From positions 1-64,000 of the forward strand of contig NW_027460393.1 in NCBI RefSeq assembly GCF_050947875.1: DNA of 64,000 nt, in the 5' to 3' direction. The stretch is from Dermacentor variabilis. Taxonomy: Eukaryota; Arthropoda; Arachnida; Ixodida; Ixodidae. The position numbers and the translations under genes were made by a program. Shown here piece after piece: positions 35,461 through 49,300 of this stretch (positions are counted from its first letter, which is position 1; each line of letters begins with the position of its first letter). The notes below the pieces were generated by a model. That model saw only the letters and a list, made by a program, of their open reading frames with translations. It made no database searches and had not been told where the DNA came from.

Positions 35461-37700
35461 CAGCATCGGCATGCTTTTCACGTCGTTTGGTAGAAATCCA
35501 CACGCGCGTTCTGCGAAAAGCACCATTTGCATGCATATCGTGTGGTTTTGCAGAAAACTGCGTCCGCGTCTACCAAAAGATGCATGCGCATGCTAAAAAC
35601 GCGTTTTGGCACAAATCCATGTGCGGGTGCTAAAAAGAGCAGCATCGGCATGCTTTTCACGTCGTTTGGTAGAAATCCACACGCGCGTTCTGCCAAAAGC
35701 ACCATTTGCATGCCTATCGTGTGGTTTTGCAGAAAACTGCGTCCGCGTCTACCAAAAGATGCATGCGCATGCTAAAAACGCGTTTTGGCACAAATCCATG
35801 TGCGGGTGCTAAAAAGAGCAGCATCGGCATGCTTTTCACGTCGTTTGGTAGAAATCCACACGCGCGTTCTGCCAAAAGCACCATTTGCATGCCTATCGTG
35901 TGGTTTTGCAGAAAACTGCGTCCGCGTCTACCAAAAGATGCATGCGCATGCTTAAAACGCGCTTTGGCACAAATCCATGTGCGGATGTTAAAAAGAGCAG
36001 CATCGGCATGCTTTTCACGTCGTTTGGTAGAAATCCACACGCGCGTTCTGCCAAAAGCACCATTTTGATGCATATCGTGTGGTTTTGCAGAAAACTGCGT
36101 CCGCGTCTACCAAAAGATGCATGTGCATGCTAAAAACGCGTTTTGGCACAAATCCATGTGCGGGTGCTAAAAAGAGCAGCATCGGCATGCTTTTCACGTC
36201 GTTTGGTAGAAATCCACGCGCGCGTTCTGCCAAAGCACCATTTGCATGCCTATCGTGTGGTTTTGCAGAAAACTGCGTCCGCGTCTACCAAAAGATGCAT
36301 GCGCATGCTTAAAACGCATTTTGGCACAAATCCATGTGCGGGTGCTAAAAAGAGCAGCATCGGCATGCTTTTCACGTCGTTTGGTAGAAATCCACACGCG
36401 CGTTCTGCCAAAAGCACGATTTGCATGCATATCGTGTGGTTTTGCAGAAAACTGCGTCCGCGTCTACCAAAAGATGCATGCGCATGCTCAAAACGCGCTT
36501 TGGCACAAATCCATATGCGGATGTTAAAAAGAGCAGCGTCGGCATGCTTTTCACGTCGCTTGGTAGAAATCCACGCGCGCGTTCTGCCAAAAGCACCATT
36601 TGCATGCATATCGTGTGGTTTTGCAGAAAACTGCGTCCGCGTCTACCAAAAGATGCATGCGCATGCTTAAAACGCGTTTTGGCACAAATCCATGTGCGGG
36701 TGCTAAAAAGAGCAGCATCGGCATGCTTTTCACGTCGTTTGGTAGAAATCCACACGCGCGTTCTGCGAAAAGCACCATTTGCATGCATATCGTGTGGTTT
36801 TGCAGAAAACTGCGTCCGCGTCTACCAAAAGATGCATGCGCATGCTAAAAAACGCGTTTTGGCACAAATCCATGTGCGGGTGCTAAAAAGAGCAGCATCG
36901 GCATGCTTTTCACGTCGTTTGGTAGAAATCCACACGCGCGTTCTGCCAAAAGCACCATTTGCATGCCTATCGTGTGGTTTTGCAGAAAACTGCGTCCGCG
37001 TCTACCAAAAGATGCATGCGCATGCTTAAAAACGCGCTTTGGCACAAATCCATGTGCGGATGTTAAAGAGAGCAGCATCGGCATTCTTTTCACGTCGTTT
37101 GGTAGAAATCCACGCGCGCGTTCTGCCAAAAGCACCATTTGCATGCAATATCGTGTGGTTATGCAGAAAACTGCGTCCGCGTCTACCAAAAGATGCATGC
37201 GCATGCTTAAAACGCGTTTTGGCACAAATCCATGTGCGGGTGCTAAAAAGAGCAGCATCGGCATGCTTTTCACGTCGTTCGGTAGAAATCCACACGCGCG
37301 TTCTGCCAAGAGCACCATTTGCATGCCTATCGTGTGGTTTTGCAGAAAACTGCGTCCGCGTCTACCAAAAGATGCATGCGCATGCTTAAAACGCGCTTTG
37401 GCACAAATCCATGTGCGGATGTTAAAAAGAGCAGCATCGGCATGCTTTTCACGTCGTTTGGTAGAAATCCACACGCGCGTTCTGCCAAAAGCACCATTTG
37501 CATGCATATCGTGTGGTTTTGCAGAAAACTGCGTCCGCGTCTACCAAAAGATGCATGCGCATGCTAAAAACGCGTTTTGGCACAAATCCATGTGCGGATG
37601 TTAAAAAGAGCAGCATCGGCATGCTTTTCACGTCGTTTGGTAGAAATCCACGCGCGCGTTCTGCCAAAAGCACCATTTGCATGCATATCGTGTGGTTTTG
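33271..37700. repeat. Segment related to 46342-50800 (offset 73 monomers)
   Basis: Shared rare variants: cgcgtttcgg (33271 / 46342), accaaaatat (33781 / 46851), ccattttgatg (34809 / 47878), cgcattttgg (36315 / 49384), gcacgattt (36414 / 49483), gcattctttt (37081 / 50148) and gtcgttcgg (37277 / 50343). Offsets run from 13071 to 13066 and track known one-base indels. It overlaps the large segmental repeat because the two relationships are nested. Confidence 0.83.
34809..36062. repeat. 7-monomer repeat unit (1254 bp)
   Basis: Bounded by two ccattttgatg markers. The enclosed catgctcaaaacg (35235 and again near 36488) and catatgcgg (35260 and 36512) markers repeat at the same 7-monomer spacing. 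The matching unit in the other copy is 47878-49130 (1253 bp). Confidence 0.8.
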
Positions 37701-39050
37701 CAGAAAACTGCGTCCGCGTCTACCAAAAGATGCATGCGCATGCTTAAAACGCGTTTTGGCACAAATCCATGTGCGGGTGCTAAAAAGAGCAGCATCGGCA
37801 TGCTTTTCACGTCGTTTGGTAGAAATCCACACGCGCGTTCTGCCAAAAGCACCATTTGCATGCCTATCGTGTGGTTTTGCAGAAAACTGCGTCCGCGTCT
37901 ACCAAAAGATGCATGCGCATGCTTAAAACGCGTTTTGGCACAAATCCATGTGCGGATGTTAAAAAGAGCAGCATCGGCATGCTTTTCACGTCGTTTGGTA
38001 GAAATCCACGCGCGCGTTCTGCCAAAAGCACCATTTGCATGCATATCGTGTGGTTTTGCAGAAAACTGCGTCCGCGTCTACCAAAAGATGCATGCGCATG
38101 CTTAAAACGCGTTTTGGCACAAATCCATGTGCGGGTGCTAAAAAGAGCAGCATCGGCATGCTTTTCACGTCGTTTGGTAGAAATCCACACGCGCGTTCTG
38201 CCAAAAGCACCATTTGCATGCCTATCGTGTGGTTTTGCAGAAAACTGCGTCCGCGTCTACCAAAAGATGCATGCGCATGCTTAAAACGCGCTTTGGCACA
38301 AATCCATGTGCGGATGTTAAAAAGAGCAGCATCGGCATGCTTTTCACGTCGTTTGGTAGAAATCCACGCGCGCGTTCTGCCAAAAGCACCATTTGCATGC
38401 ATATCGTGTGGTTTTGCAGAAAACTGCGTCCGCGTCTACCAAAAGATGCATGCGCATGCTTAAAACGCGTTTTGGCACAAATCCATGTGCGGGTGCTAAA
38501 AAGAGCAGCATCGGCATGCTTTTAACGTCGTTTGGTAGAAATCCACACGCGCGTTCTGCCAAAAGCACCATTTGCATGCATATCGTGTGGTTTTGCAGAA
38601 AACTGCGTCCGCGTCTACCAAAAGATGCATGCGCATGCTTAAAACGCGTTTTGGCACAAATCCATGTGCGGGTGCTAAAAAGAGCAGCATCGGCATGCTT
38701 TTCACGTCGTTTGGTAGAAATCCACACGCGCGTTCTGCGAAAAGCACCATTTGCATGCATATCGTGTGGTTTTGCAGAAAACTGCGTCCGCGTCTACCAA
38801 AAGATGCATGCGCATGCTAAAAACGCGTTTTGGCACAAATCCATGTGCGGGTGCTAAAAAGAGCAGCATCGGCATGCTTTTCACGTCGTTTGGTAGAAAT
38901 CCACACGCGCGTTCTGCCAAAAGCACCATTTGCATGCCTATCGTGTGGTTTTGCAGAAAACTGCGTCCGCGTCTACCGAAAGATGCATGCGCATGCTTAA
39001 AACGCGCTTTGGCACAAATCCATGTGCGGATGTTAAAAAGAGCAGCATCG
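37081..39050. repeat. 11-monomer local repeat marked by gcattctttt and gtcgttcgg
   Basis: gcattctttt at 37081 and 39051, and gtcgttcgg at 37277 and 39247, are both 1970 apart (11 x 179 plus one inserted A near 37147, gcatgcaatatcg). Its 11-mer length equals that of family II but the markers differ, so it is an independent amplification. Confidence 0.75.
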
Positions 39051-39949
39051 GCATTCTTTTCACGTCGTTTGGTAGAAATCCACGCGCGCGTTCTGCCAAA
39101 AGCACCATTTGCATGCATATCGTGTGGTTATGCAGAAAACTGCGTCCGCGTCTACCAAAAGATGCATGCGCATGCTTAAAAACGCGTTTTGGCACAAATC
39201 CATGTGCGGGTGCTAAAAAGAGCAGCATCGGCATGCTTTTCACGTCGTTCGGTAGAAATCCACACGCGCGTTCTGCCAAAAGCACCATTTGCATGCCTAT
39301 CGTGTGGTTTTGCAGAAAACTGCGTCGCGTCTACCAAAAGATGCATGCGCATGCTTAAAACGCGCTTTGGCACAAATCCATGTGCGGGTGCTAAAAAGAG
39401 CAGCATCGGCATGCTTTTCACGTCGTTTGGTAGAAATCCACACGCGCGTTCTGCCAAAAGCACCATTTGCATGCCTATCGTGTGGTTTTGCAGAAAACTG
39501 CGTCCGCGTCTACCAAAAGATGCATGCGCATGCTAAAAACGCGTTTTGGCACAAATCCATGTGCGGGTGCTAAAAGGAGCAGCATCGGCATGCTTTTCAC
39601 GTCGTTTGGTAGAAATCCACACGCGCGTTCTGCCAAAAGCACCATTTGCATGCCTATCGCGTGGTTTTGCTGAAAACTGCGTCCGCGTCTACCAAAAGAT
39701 GCATGCGCATGCTTAAAACGCGCTTTGGCACAAATCCATGTGCGGATGTTAAAAAGAGCAGCATCGGCATGCTTTTCACGTCGTTTGGTAGAAATCCACA
39801 CGCGCGTTCTGCCAAAAGCACCATTTTGATGCATATCGTGTGGTTTTGCAGAAAACTGCGTCCGCGTCTACCAAAAGATGCATGTGCATGCTAAAAACGC
39901 GTTTTGGCACAAATCCATGTGCGGGTGCTAAAAAGAGCAGCATCGGCAT

Positions 39950-42900
39950 GCTTCTCACGTCGTTTGGTAGAAATCCACGCGCGCGTTCTGCCAAAAGCAC
40001 CATTTGCATGCCTATCGTGTGGTTTTGCAGAAAACTGCGTCCGCGTCTACCAAAAGATGCATGCGCATGCTTAAAACGCGTTTTGGCACAAATCCATGTG
40101 CGGATGTTAAAAAAGAGCAGCATCGGCATGCTTTTCACGTCGTTTGGTAGAAATCCACGCGCCCTTTCTGCCAAAAGCACCATTTGCATGCATATCGTGT
40201 GGTTTTGCAGAAAACTGCGTCCGCGTCTACCAAAAGATGCATGCGCATGCTTAAAACGCGTTTTGGCACAAATCCATGTGCGGGTGCTAAAAAGAGCAGC
40301 ATCGGCATGCTTTTCACGTCGTTTGGTAGAAATCCACACGCGCGTTCTGCCAAAAGCACCATTTGCATGCCTTTCGTGTGGTTTTGCAGAAAACTGCGTC
40401 CGCGTCTACCAAAAGATGCATGCGCATGCTTAAAACGCGCTTTGGCACAAATCCATGTGCGGATGTTAAAAAGAGCAGCATCGGCATGCTTTTCACGTCG
40501 TTTGGTAGAAATCCACGCGCGCGTTCTGCCAAAAGCACCATTTGCATGCATATCGTGTGGTTTTGCAGAAAACTGCGTCCGCGTCTACCAATAGATGCAT
40601 GCGCATGCTTAAAACGCGCTTTGGCACAAATCCATATGCGGATGTTAAAAAGAGCAGCGTCGGCATGCTTTTCACGTCGTTTGGTAGAAATCCACGCGCG
40701 CGTTCTGCCAAAAGCACCATTTGCATGCATATCGTGTGGTTTTGCAGAAAACTGCGTCCGCGTCTACCAAAAGATGCATGCGCATGCTTAAAACGCGTTT
40801 TGGCACAAATCCATGTGCGGGTGCTAAAAAGAGCAGCATCGGCATGCTTTTCACGTCGTTTGGTAGAAATCCACACGCGCGTTCTGCGAAAAGCACCATT
40901 TGCATGCATATCGTGTGGTTTTGCAGAAAACTGCGTCCGCGTCTACCAAAAGATGCATGCGCATGCTAAAAACGCGTTTTGGCACAAATCCATGTGCGGG
41001 TGCTAAAAAGAGCAGCATCGGCATGCTTTTCACGTCGTTTGGTAGAAATCCACACGCGCGTTCTGCCAAAAGCACCATTTGCATGCCTATCGTGTGGTTT
41101 TGCAGAAAACTGCGTCCGCGTCTACCAAAAGATGCATGCGCATGCTTAAAACGCGCTTTGGCACAAATCCATGTGCGGATGTTAAAAAGAGCAGCATCGG
41201 CATGCTTTTCACGTCGTTTGGTAGAAATCCACGCGCGCGTTCTGCCAAAAGCACCATTTGCATGCATATCGTGTGGTTATGCAGAAAACTGCGTCCGCGT
41301 CTACCAAAAGATGCATGCGCATGCTTAAAACGCGTTTTGGCACAAATCCATGTGCGGGTGCTAAAAAGAGCAGCATCGGCATGCTTTTCACGTCGTTTGG
41401 TAGAAATCCACACGCGCGTTCTGCCAAAAGCACCATTTGCATGCCTATCGTGTGGTTTTGCAGAAAACTGCGTCCGCGTCTACCAAAAGATGCATGCGCA
41501 TGCTTAAAACGCGCTTTGGCACAAATCCATGTGCGGATGTTAAAAAGAGCAGCATCGGCATGCTTTTCACGTCGTTTGGTAGAAATCCACACGCGCGTTC
41601 TGCCAAAAGCACCATTTGCATGCATATCGTGTGGTTTTGCAGAAAACTGCGTCCGCGTCTACCAAAAGATGCATGCGCATGCTTAAAACGCGTTTTGGCA
41701 CAAATCCATGTGCGGGTGCTAAAAAGAGCAGCATCGGCATGCTTTTCACGTCGTTTGGTAGAAATCCACACGCGCGTTCTGCCAAAAGCACCATTTGCAT
41801 GCCTATCGTGTGGTTTTGCAGAAAACTGCGTCCGCGTCTACCAAAAGATGCATGCGCATGCTTAAAACGCGTTTTGGCACAAATCCATGTGCGGGTGCTA
41901 AAAAGAGCAGCATCGGCATGCTTTTCACGTCGTTTGGTAGAAATCCACACGCGCGTTCTGCCAAAAGCACCATTTGCATGCCTATCGTGTGGTTTTGCAG
42001 AAAACTGCGTCCGCGTCTACCAAAAGATGCATGCGCATGCTAAAAACGCGTTTTGGCACAAATCCATGTGCGGGTGCTAAAAAGAGCAGCATCGGCATGC
42101 TTTTCACGTCGTTTGGTAGAAATCCACACGCGCGTTCTGCCAAAAGCACCATTTGCATGCCTATCGTGTGGTTTTGCAGAAAACTGCGTCCGCGTCTACC
42201 AAAAGATGCATGCGCATGCTTAAAACGCGCTTTGGCACAAATCCATGTGCGGATGTTAAAAAGAGCAGCATCGGCATGCTTTTCACGTCGTTTGGTAGAA
42301 ATCCACACGCGCGTTCTGCCAAAAGCACCATTTTGATGCATATCGTGTGGTTTTGCAGAAAACTGCGTCCGCGTCTACCAAAAGTTGCATGTGCATGCTA
42401 AAAACGCGTTTTGGCACAAATCCATGTGCGGGTGCTAAAAAGAGCAGCATCGGCATGCTTTTCACGTCGTTTGGTAGAAATCCACGCGCGCGTTCTGCCA
42501 AAAGCACCATTTGCATGCCTATCGTGTGGTTTTGCAGAAAACTGCGTCCGCGTCTACCAAAAGATGCAGGCGCATGCTTAAACGCGTTTTGGCACAAATC
42601 CATGTGCGGGTGCTAAAAAGAGCAGCATCGGCATGCTTTTCACGTCGTTTGGTAGAAATCCACACGCGCGTTCTGCCAAAAGCACCATTTGCATGCATAT
42701 CGTGTGGTTTTGCAGAAAACTGCGTCCGCGTCTACCAAAAGATGCATGCGCATGCTTAAAACGCGCTTTGGCACAAATCCATATGCGGATGTTAAAAAGA
42801 GCAGCGTCGGCATGCTTTTCACGTCGTTTGGTAGAAATCCACGCGCGCGTTCTGCCAAAAGCACCATTTGCATGCATATCGTGTGGTTTTGCAGAAAACT

Positions 42901-45900
42901 GCGTCCGCGTCTACCAAAAGATGCATGCGCATGCTTAAAACGCGTTTTGGCACAAATCCATGTGCGGGTGCTAAAAAGAGCAGCATCGGCATGCTTTTCA
43001 CGTCGTTTGGTAGAAATCCACACGCGCGTTCTGCGAAAAGCACCATTTGCATGCATATCGTGTGGTTTTGCAGAAAACTGCGTCCGCGTCTACCAAAAGA
43101 TGCATGCGCATGCTAAAAACGCGTTTTGGCACAAATCCATGTGCGGGTGCTAAAAAGAGCAGCATCGGCATGCTTTTCACGTCGTTTGGTAGAAATCCAC
43201 GCGCGCGTTCTGCCAAAAGCACCATTTGCATGCATATCGTGTGGTTTTGCAGAAAACTGCGTCCGCGTCTACCAAAAGATGCATGCGCATGCTTAAAACG
43301 CGTTTTGGCACAAATCCATGTGCGGGTGCTAAAAAGAGCAGCATCGGCATGCTTTTCACGTCGTTTGGTAGAAATCCACACGCGCGTTCTGCCAAAAGCA
43401 CCATTTGCATGCCTATCGTGTGGTTTTGCAGAAAACTGCGTCCGCGTCTACCAAAAGATGCATGCGCATGCTTAAAACGCGCTTTGGCACAAATCCATGT
43501 GCGGATGTTAAAAAGAGCAGCATCGGCATGCTTTTCACGTCGTTTGGTAGAAATCCACACGCGCGTTCTGCCAAAAGCACCATTTGCATGCATATCGTGT
43601 GGTTTTGCAGAAAACTGCGTCCGCGTCTACCAAAAGATGCATGTGCATGCTAAAAACGCGTTTTGGCACAAATCCATGTGCGGATGTTAAAAAGAGCAGC
43701 ATCGGCATGCTTTTCACGTCGTTTGGTAGAAATCCACGCGCGCGTTCTGCCAAAAGCACCATTTGCATGCATATCGTGTGGTTTTGCAGAAAACTGCGTC
43801 CGCGTCTACCAAAAGATGCATGCGCATGCTTAAAACGCGTTTCGGCACAAATCCATGTGCGGGTGCTAAAAAGAGCAGCATCGGCATGCTTTTCACGTCG
43901 TTTGGTAGAAATCCACACGCGCGTTCTGCCAAAAGCACCATTTGCATGCCTATCGTGTGGTTTTGCAGAAAACTGCGTCCGCGTCTACCAAAAGATGCAT
44001 GCGCATGCTTAAAACGCGCTTTGGCACAAATCCATATGCGGATGTTAAAAAGAGCAGCGTCGGCATGCTTTTCACGTCGTTTGGTAGAAATCCACGCGCG
44101 CGTTCTGCCAAAAGCACCATTTGCATGCATATCGTGTGGTTTTGCAGAAAACTGCGTCCGCGTCTACCAAAAGATGCATGCGCATGCTTAAAACGCGTTT
44201 TGGCACAAATCCATGTGCGGGTGCTAAAAAGAGCAGCATCGGCATGCTTTTCACGTCGTTTGGTAGAAATCCACACGCGCGTTCTGCGAAAAGCACCATT
44301 TGCATGCATATCGTGTGGTTTTGCAGAAAACTGCGTCCGCGTCTACCAAAATATGCATGCGCATGCTAAAAACGCGTTTTGGCACAAATCCATGTGCGGG
44401 TGCTAAAAAGAGCAGCATCGGCATGCTTTTCACGTCGTTTGGTAGAAATCCACACGCGCGTTCTGCCAAAAGCACCATTTGCATGCCTATCGTGTGGTTT
44501 TGCAGAAAACTGCGTCCGCGTCTACCAAAAGATGCATGCGCATGCTTAAAACGCGCTTTGGCACAAATCCATGTGCGGATGTTAAAAAGAGCAGCATCGG
44601 CATGCTTTTCACGTCGTTTGGTAGAAATCCACGCGCGCGTTCTGCCAAAAGCACCATTTGCATGCATATCGTGTGGTTATGCAGAAAACTGCGTCCGCGT
44701 CTACCAAAAGATGCATGCGCATGCTTAAAACGCGTTTTGGCACAAATCCATGTGCGGGTGCTAAAAAGAGCAGCATCGGCATGCTTTTCACGTCGTTTGG
44801 TAGAAATCCACGCGCGCGTTCTGCCAAAAGCACCATTTGCATGCATATCGTGTGGTTTTGCAGAAAACTGCGTCCGCGTCTACCAAAAGATGCATGCGCA
44901 TGCTTAAAACGCGTTTTGGCACAAATCCATGTGCGGGTGCTAAAAAGAGCAGCATCGGCATGCTTTTCACGTCGTTTGGTAGAAATCCACACGCGCGTTC
45001 TGCCAAAAGCACCATTTGCATGCCTATCGTGTGGTTTTGCAGAAAACTGCGTCCGCGTCTACCAAAAGATGCATGCGCATGCTTAAAACGCGTTTTGGCA
45101 CAAATCCATGTGCGGGTGCTAAAAAGAGCAGCATCGGCATGCTTTTCACGTCGTTTGGTAGAAATCCACACGCGCGTTCTGCCAAAAGCACCATTTGCAT
45201 GCCTATCGTGTGGTTTTGCAGAAAACTGCGTCCGCGTCTACCAAAAGATGCATGCGCATGCTTAAAACGCGTTTTGGCACAAATCCATGTGCGGGTGCTA
45301 AAAAGAGCAGCATCGGCATGCTTTTCACGTCGTTTGGTAGAAATCCACACGCGCGTTCTGCCAAAAGCACCATTTTGATGCATATCGTGTGGTTTTGCAG
45401 AAAACTGCGTCCGCGTCTACCAAAAGATGCATGTGCATGCTAAAAACGCGTTTTGGCACAAATCCATGTGCGGGTGCTAAAAAGAGCAGCATCGGCATGC
45501 TTTTCACGTCGTTTGGTAGAAATCCACGCGCGCGTTCTGCCAAAAGCACCATTTGCATGCCTATCGTGTGGTTTTGCAGAAAACTGCGTCCGCGTCTACC
45601 AAAAGATGCATGCGCATGCTTAAAACGCGTTTTGGCACAAACCCATGTGCGGGTGCTAAAAAGAGCAGCATCGGCATGCTTTTCACGTCGTTTGGTAGAA
45701 ATCCACACGCGCGTTCTGCCAAAAGCACCATTTGCATGCATATCGTGTGGTTTTGCAGAAAACTGCGTCCGCGTCTACCAAAAGATGCATGCGCATGCTC
45801 AAAACGCGCTTTGGCACAAATCCATATGCGGATGTTAAAAAGAGCAGCGTCGGCATGCTTTTCACGTCGTTTGGTAGAAATCCACGCGCGCGTTCTGCCA

Positions 45901-46020
45901 AAAGCACCATTTGCATGCATATCGTGTGGTTTTGCAGAAAACTGCGTCCGCGTCTACCAAAAGATGCATGCGCATGCTTAAAACGCGTTTTGGCACAAAT
46001 CCATGTGCGGGTGCTAAAAA
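39950..46020. repeat. Large segmental repeat, copy 2
   Basis: Partner of 29921-35460 (offsets 10029, then about 10565). It has three more monomers of the cgggtgct type at about 41.4-42.0 kb. The match fades near 46.0 kb, where this copy continues with a ccacgcgcgcg monomer and then ggttatgcag, while copy 1 has the gcgaaaagc monomer. Confidence 0.85.
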
Positions 46021-46341
46021 GAGCAGCATCGGCATGCTTTTCACGTCGTTTGGTAGAAATCCACGCGCGCGTTCTGCCAAAAGCACCATTTGCATGCATA
46101 TCGTGTGGTTATGCAGAAAACTGCGTCCGCGTCTACCAAAAGATGCATGCGCATGCTTAAAACGCGTTTTGGCACAAATCCATGTGCGGGTGCTAAAAAG
46201 AGCAGCATCGGCATGCTTTTCACGTCGTTTGGTAGAAATCCACGCGCGCGTTCTGCCAAAAGCACCATTTGCATGCCTATCGTGTGGTTTTGCAGAAAAC
46301 TGCGTCCGCGTCTACCAAAAGATGCATGCGCATGCTTAAAA

Positions 46342-49300
46342 CGCGTTTCGGCACAAATCCATGTGCGGGTGCTAAAAAGAGCAGCATCGGCATGCTTTTC
46401 ACGTCGTTTGGTAGAAATCCACACGCGCGTTCTGCCAAAAGCACCATTTGCATGCCTATCGTGTGGTTTTGCAGAAAACTGCGTCCGCGTCTACCAAAAG
46501 ATGCATGCGCATGCTTAAAACGCGCTTTGGCACAAATCCATATGCGGATGTTAAAAAGAGCAGCGTCGGCATGCTTTTCACGTCGTTTGGTAGAAATCCA
46601 CGCGCGCGTTCTGCCAAAAGCACCATTTGCATGCATATCGTGTGGTTTTGCAGAAAACTGCGTCCGCGTCTACCAAAAGATGCATGCGCATGCTTAAAAC
46701 GCGTTTTGGCACAAATCCATGTGCGGGTGCTAAAAAGAGCAGCATCGGCATGCTTTTCACGTCGTTTGGTAGAAATCCACACGCGCGTTCTGCGAAAAGC
46801 ACCATTTGCATGCATATCGTGTGGTTTTGCAGAAAACTGCGTCCGCGTCTACCAAAATATGCATGCGCATGCTAAAAACGCGTTTTGGCACAAATCCATG
46901 TGCGGGTGCTAAAAAGAGCAGCATCGGCATGCTTTTCACGTCGTTTGGTAGAAATCCACACGCGCGTTCTGCCAAAAGCACCATTTGCATGCCTATCGTG
47001 TGGTTTTGCAGAAAACTGCGTCCGCGTCTACCAAAAGATGCATGCGCATGCTTAAAACGCGCTTTGGCACAAATCCATGTGCGGATGTTAAAAAGAGCAG
47101 CATCGGCATGCTTTTCACGTCGTTTGGTAGAAATCCACGCGCGCGTTCTGCCAAAAGCACCATTTGCATGCATATCGTGTGGTTATGCAGAAAACTGCGT
47201 CCGCGTCTACCAAAAGATGCATGCGCATGCTTAAAACGCGTTTGGCACAAATCCATGTGCGGGTGCTAAAAAGAGCAGCATCGGCATGCTTTTCACGTCG
47301 TTTGGTAGAAATCCACGCGCGCGTTCTGCCAAAAGCACCATTTGCATGCATATCGTGTGGTTTTGCAGAAAACTGCGTCCGCGTCTACCAAAAGATGCAT
47401 GCGCATGCTTAAAACGCGTTTTGGCACAAATCCATGTGCGGGTGCTAAAAAGAGCAGCATCGGCATGCTTTTCACGTCGTTTGGTAGAAATCCACACGCG
47501 CGTTCTGCCAAAAGCACCATTTGCATGCCTATCGTGTGGTTTTGCAGAAAACTGCGTCCGCGTCTACCAAAAGATGCATGCGCATGCTTAAAACGCGTTT
47601 TGGCACAAATCCATGTGCGGGTGCTAAAAAGAGCAGCATCGGCATGCTTTTCACGTCGTTTGGTAGAAATCCACACGCGCGTTCTGCCAAAAGCACCATT
47701 TGCATGCCTATCGTGTGGTTTTGCAGAAAACTGCGTCCGCGTCTACCAAAAGATGCATGCGCATGCTTAAAACGCGTTTTGGCACAAATCCATGTGCGGG
47801 TGCTAAAAAGAGCAGCATCGGCATGCTTTTCACGTCGTTTGGTAGAAATCCACACGCGCGTTCTGCCAAAAGCACCATTTTGATGCATATCGTGTGGTTT
47901 TGCAGAAAACTGCGTCCGCGTCTACCAAAAGATGCATGTGCATGCTAAAAACGCGTTTTGGCACAAATCCATGTGCGGGTGCTAAAAAGAGCAGCATCGG
48001 CATGCTTTTCACGTCGTTTGGTAGAAATCCACGCGCGCGTTCTGCCAAAAGCACCATTTGCATGCCTATCGTGTGGTTTTGCAGAAAACTGCGTCCGCGT
48101 CTACCAAAAGATGCATGCGCATGCTTAAAACGCGTTTTGGCACAAATCCATGTGCGGGTGCTAAAAAGAGCAGCATCGGCATGCTTTTCACGTCGTTTGG
48201 TAGAAATCCACACGCGCGTTCTGCCAAAAGCACCATTTGCATGCATATCGTGTGGTTTTGCAGAAAACTGCGTCCGCGTCTACCAAAAGATGCATGCGCA
48301 TGCTCAAAACGCGCTTTGGCACAAATCCATATGCGGATGTTAAAAAGAGCAGCGTCGGCATGCTTTTCACGTCGTTTGGTAGAAATCCACGCGCGCGTTC
48401 TGCCAAAAGCACCATTTGCATGCATATCGTGTGGTTTTGCAGAAAACTGCGTCCGCGTCTACCAAAAGATGCATGCGCATGCTTAAAACGCGTTTTGGCA
48501 CAAATCCATGTGCGGGTGCTAAAAAGAGCAGCATCGGCATGCTTTTCACGTCGTTTGGTAGAAATCCACACGCGCGTTCTGCGAAAAGCACCATTTGCAT
48601 GCATATCGTGTGGTTTTGCAGAAAACTGCGTCCGCGTCTACCAAAAGATGCATGCGCATGCTAAAAACGCGTTTTGGCACAAATCCATGTGCGGGTGCTA
48701 AAAAGAGCAGCATCGGCATGCTTTTCACGTCGTTTGGTAGAAATCCACACGCGCGTTCTGCCAAAAGCACCATTTGCATGCCTATCGTGTGGTTTTGCAG
48801 AAAACTGCGTCCGCGTCTACCAAAAGATGCATGCGCATGCTAAAAACGCGTTTTGGCACAAATCCATGTGCGGGTGCTAAAAAGAGCAGCATCGGCATGC
48901 TTTTCACGTCGTTTGGTAGAAATCCACACGCGCGTTCTGCCAAAAGCACCATTTGCATGCCTATCGTGTGGTTTTGCAGAAAACTGCGTCCGCGTCTACC
49001 AAAAGATGCATGCGCATGCTTAAAACGCGCTTTGGCACAAATCCATGTGCGGATGTTAAAAAGAGCAGCATCGGCATGCTTTTCACGTCGTTTGGTAGAA
49101 ATCCACACGCGCGTTCTGCCAAAAGCACCATTTTGATGCATATCGTGTGGTTTTGCAGAAAACTGCGTCCGCGTCTACCAAAAGATGCATGTGCATGCTA
49201 AAAACGCGTTTTGGCACAAATCCATGTGCGGGTGCTAAAAAGAGCAGCATCGGCATGCTTTTCACGTCGTTTGGTAGAAATCCACGCGCGCGTTCTGCCA

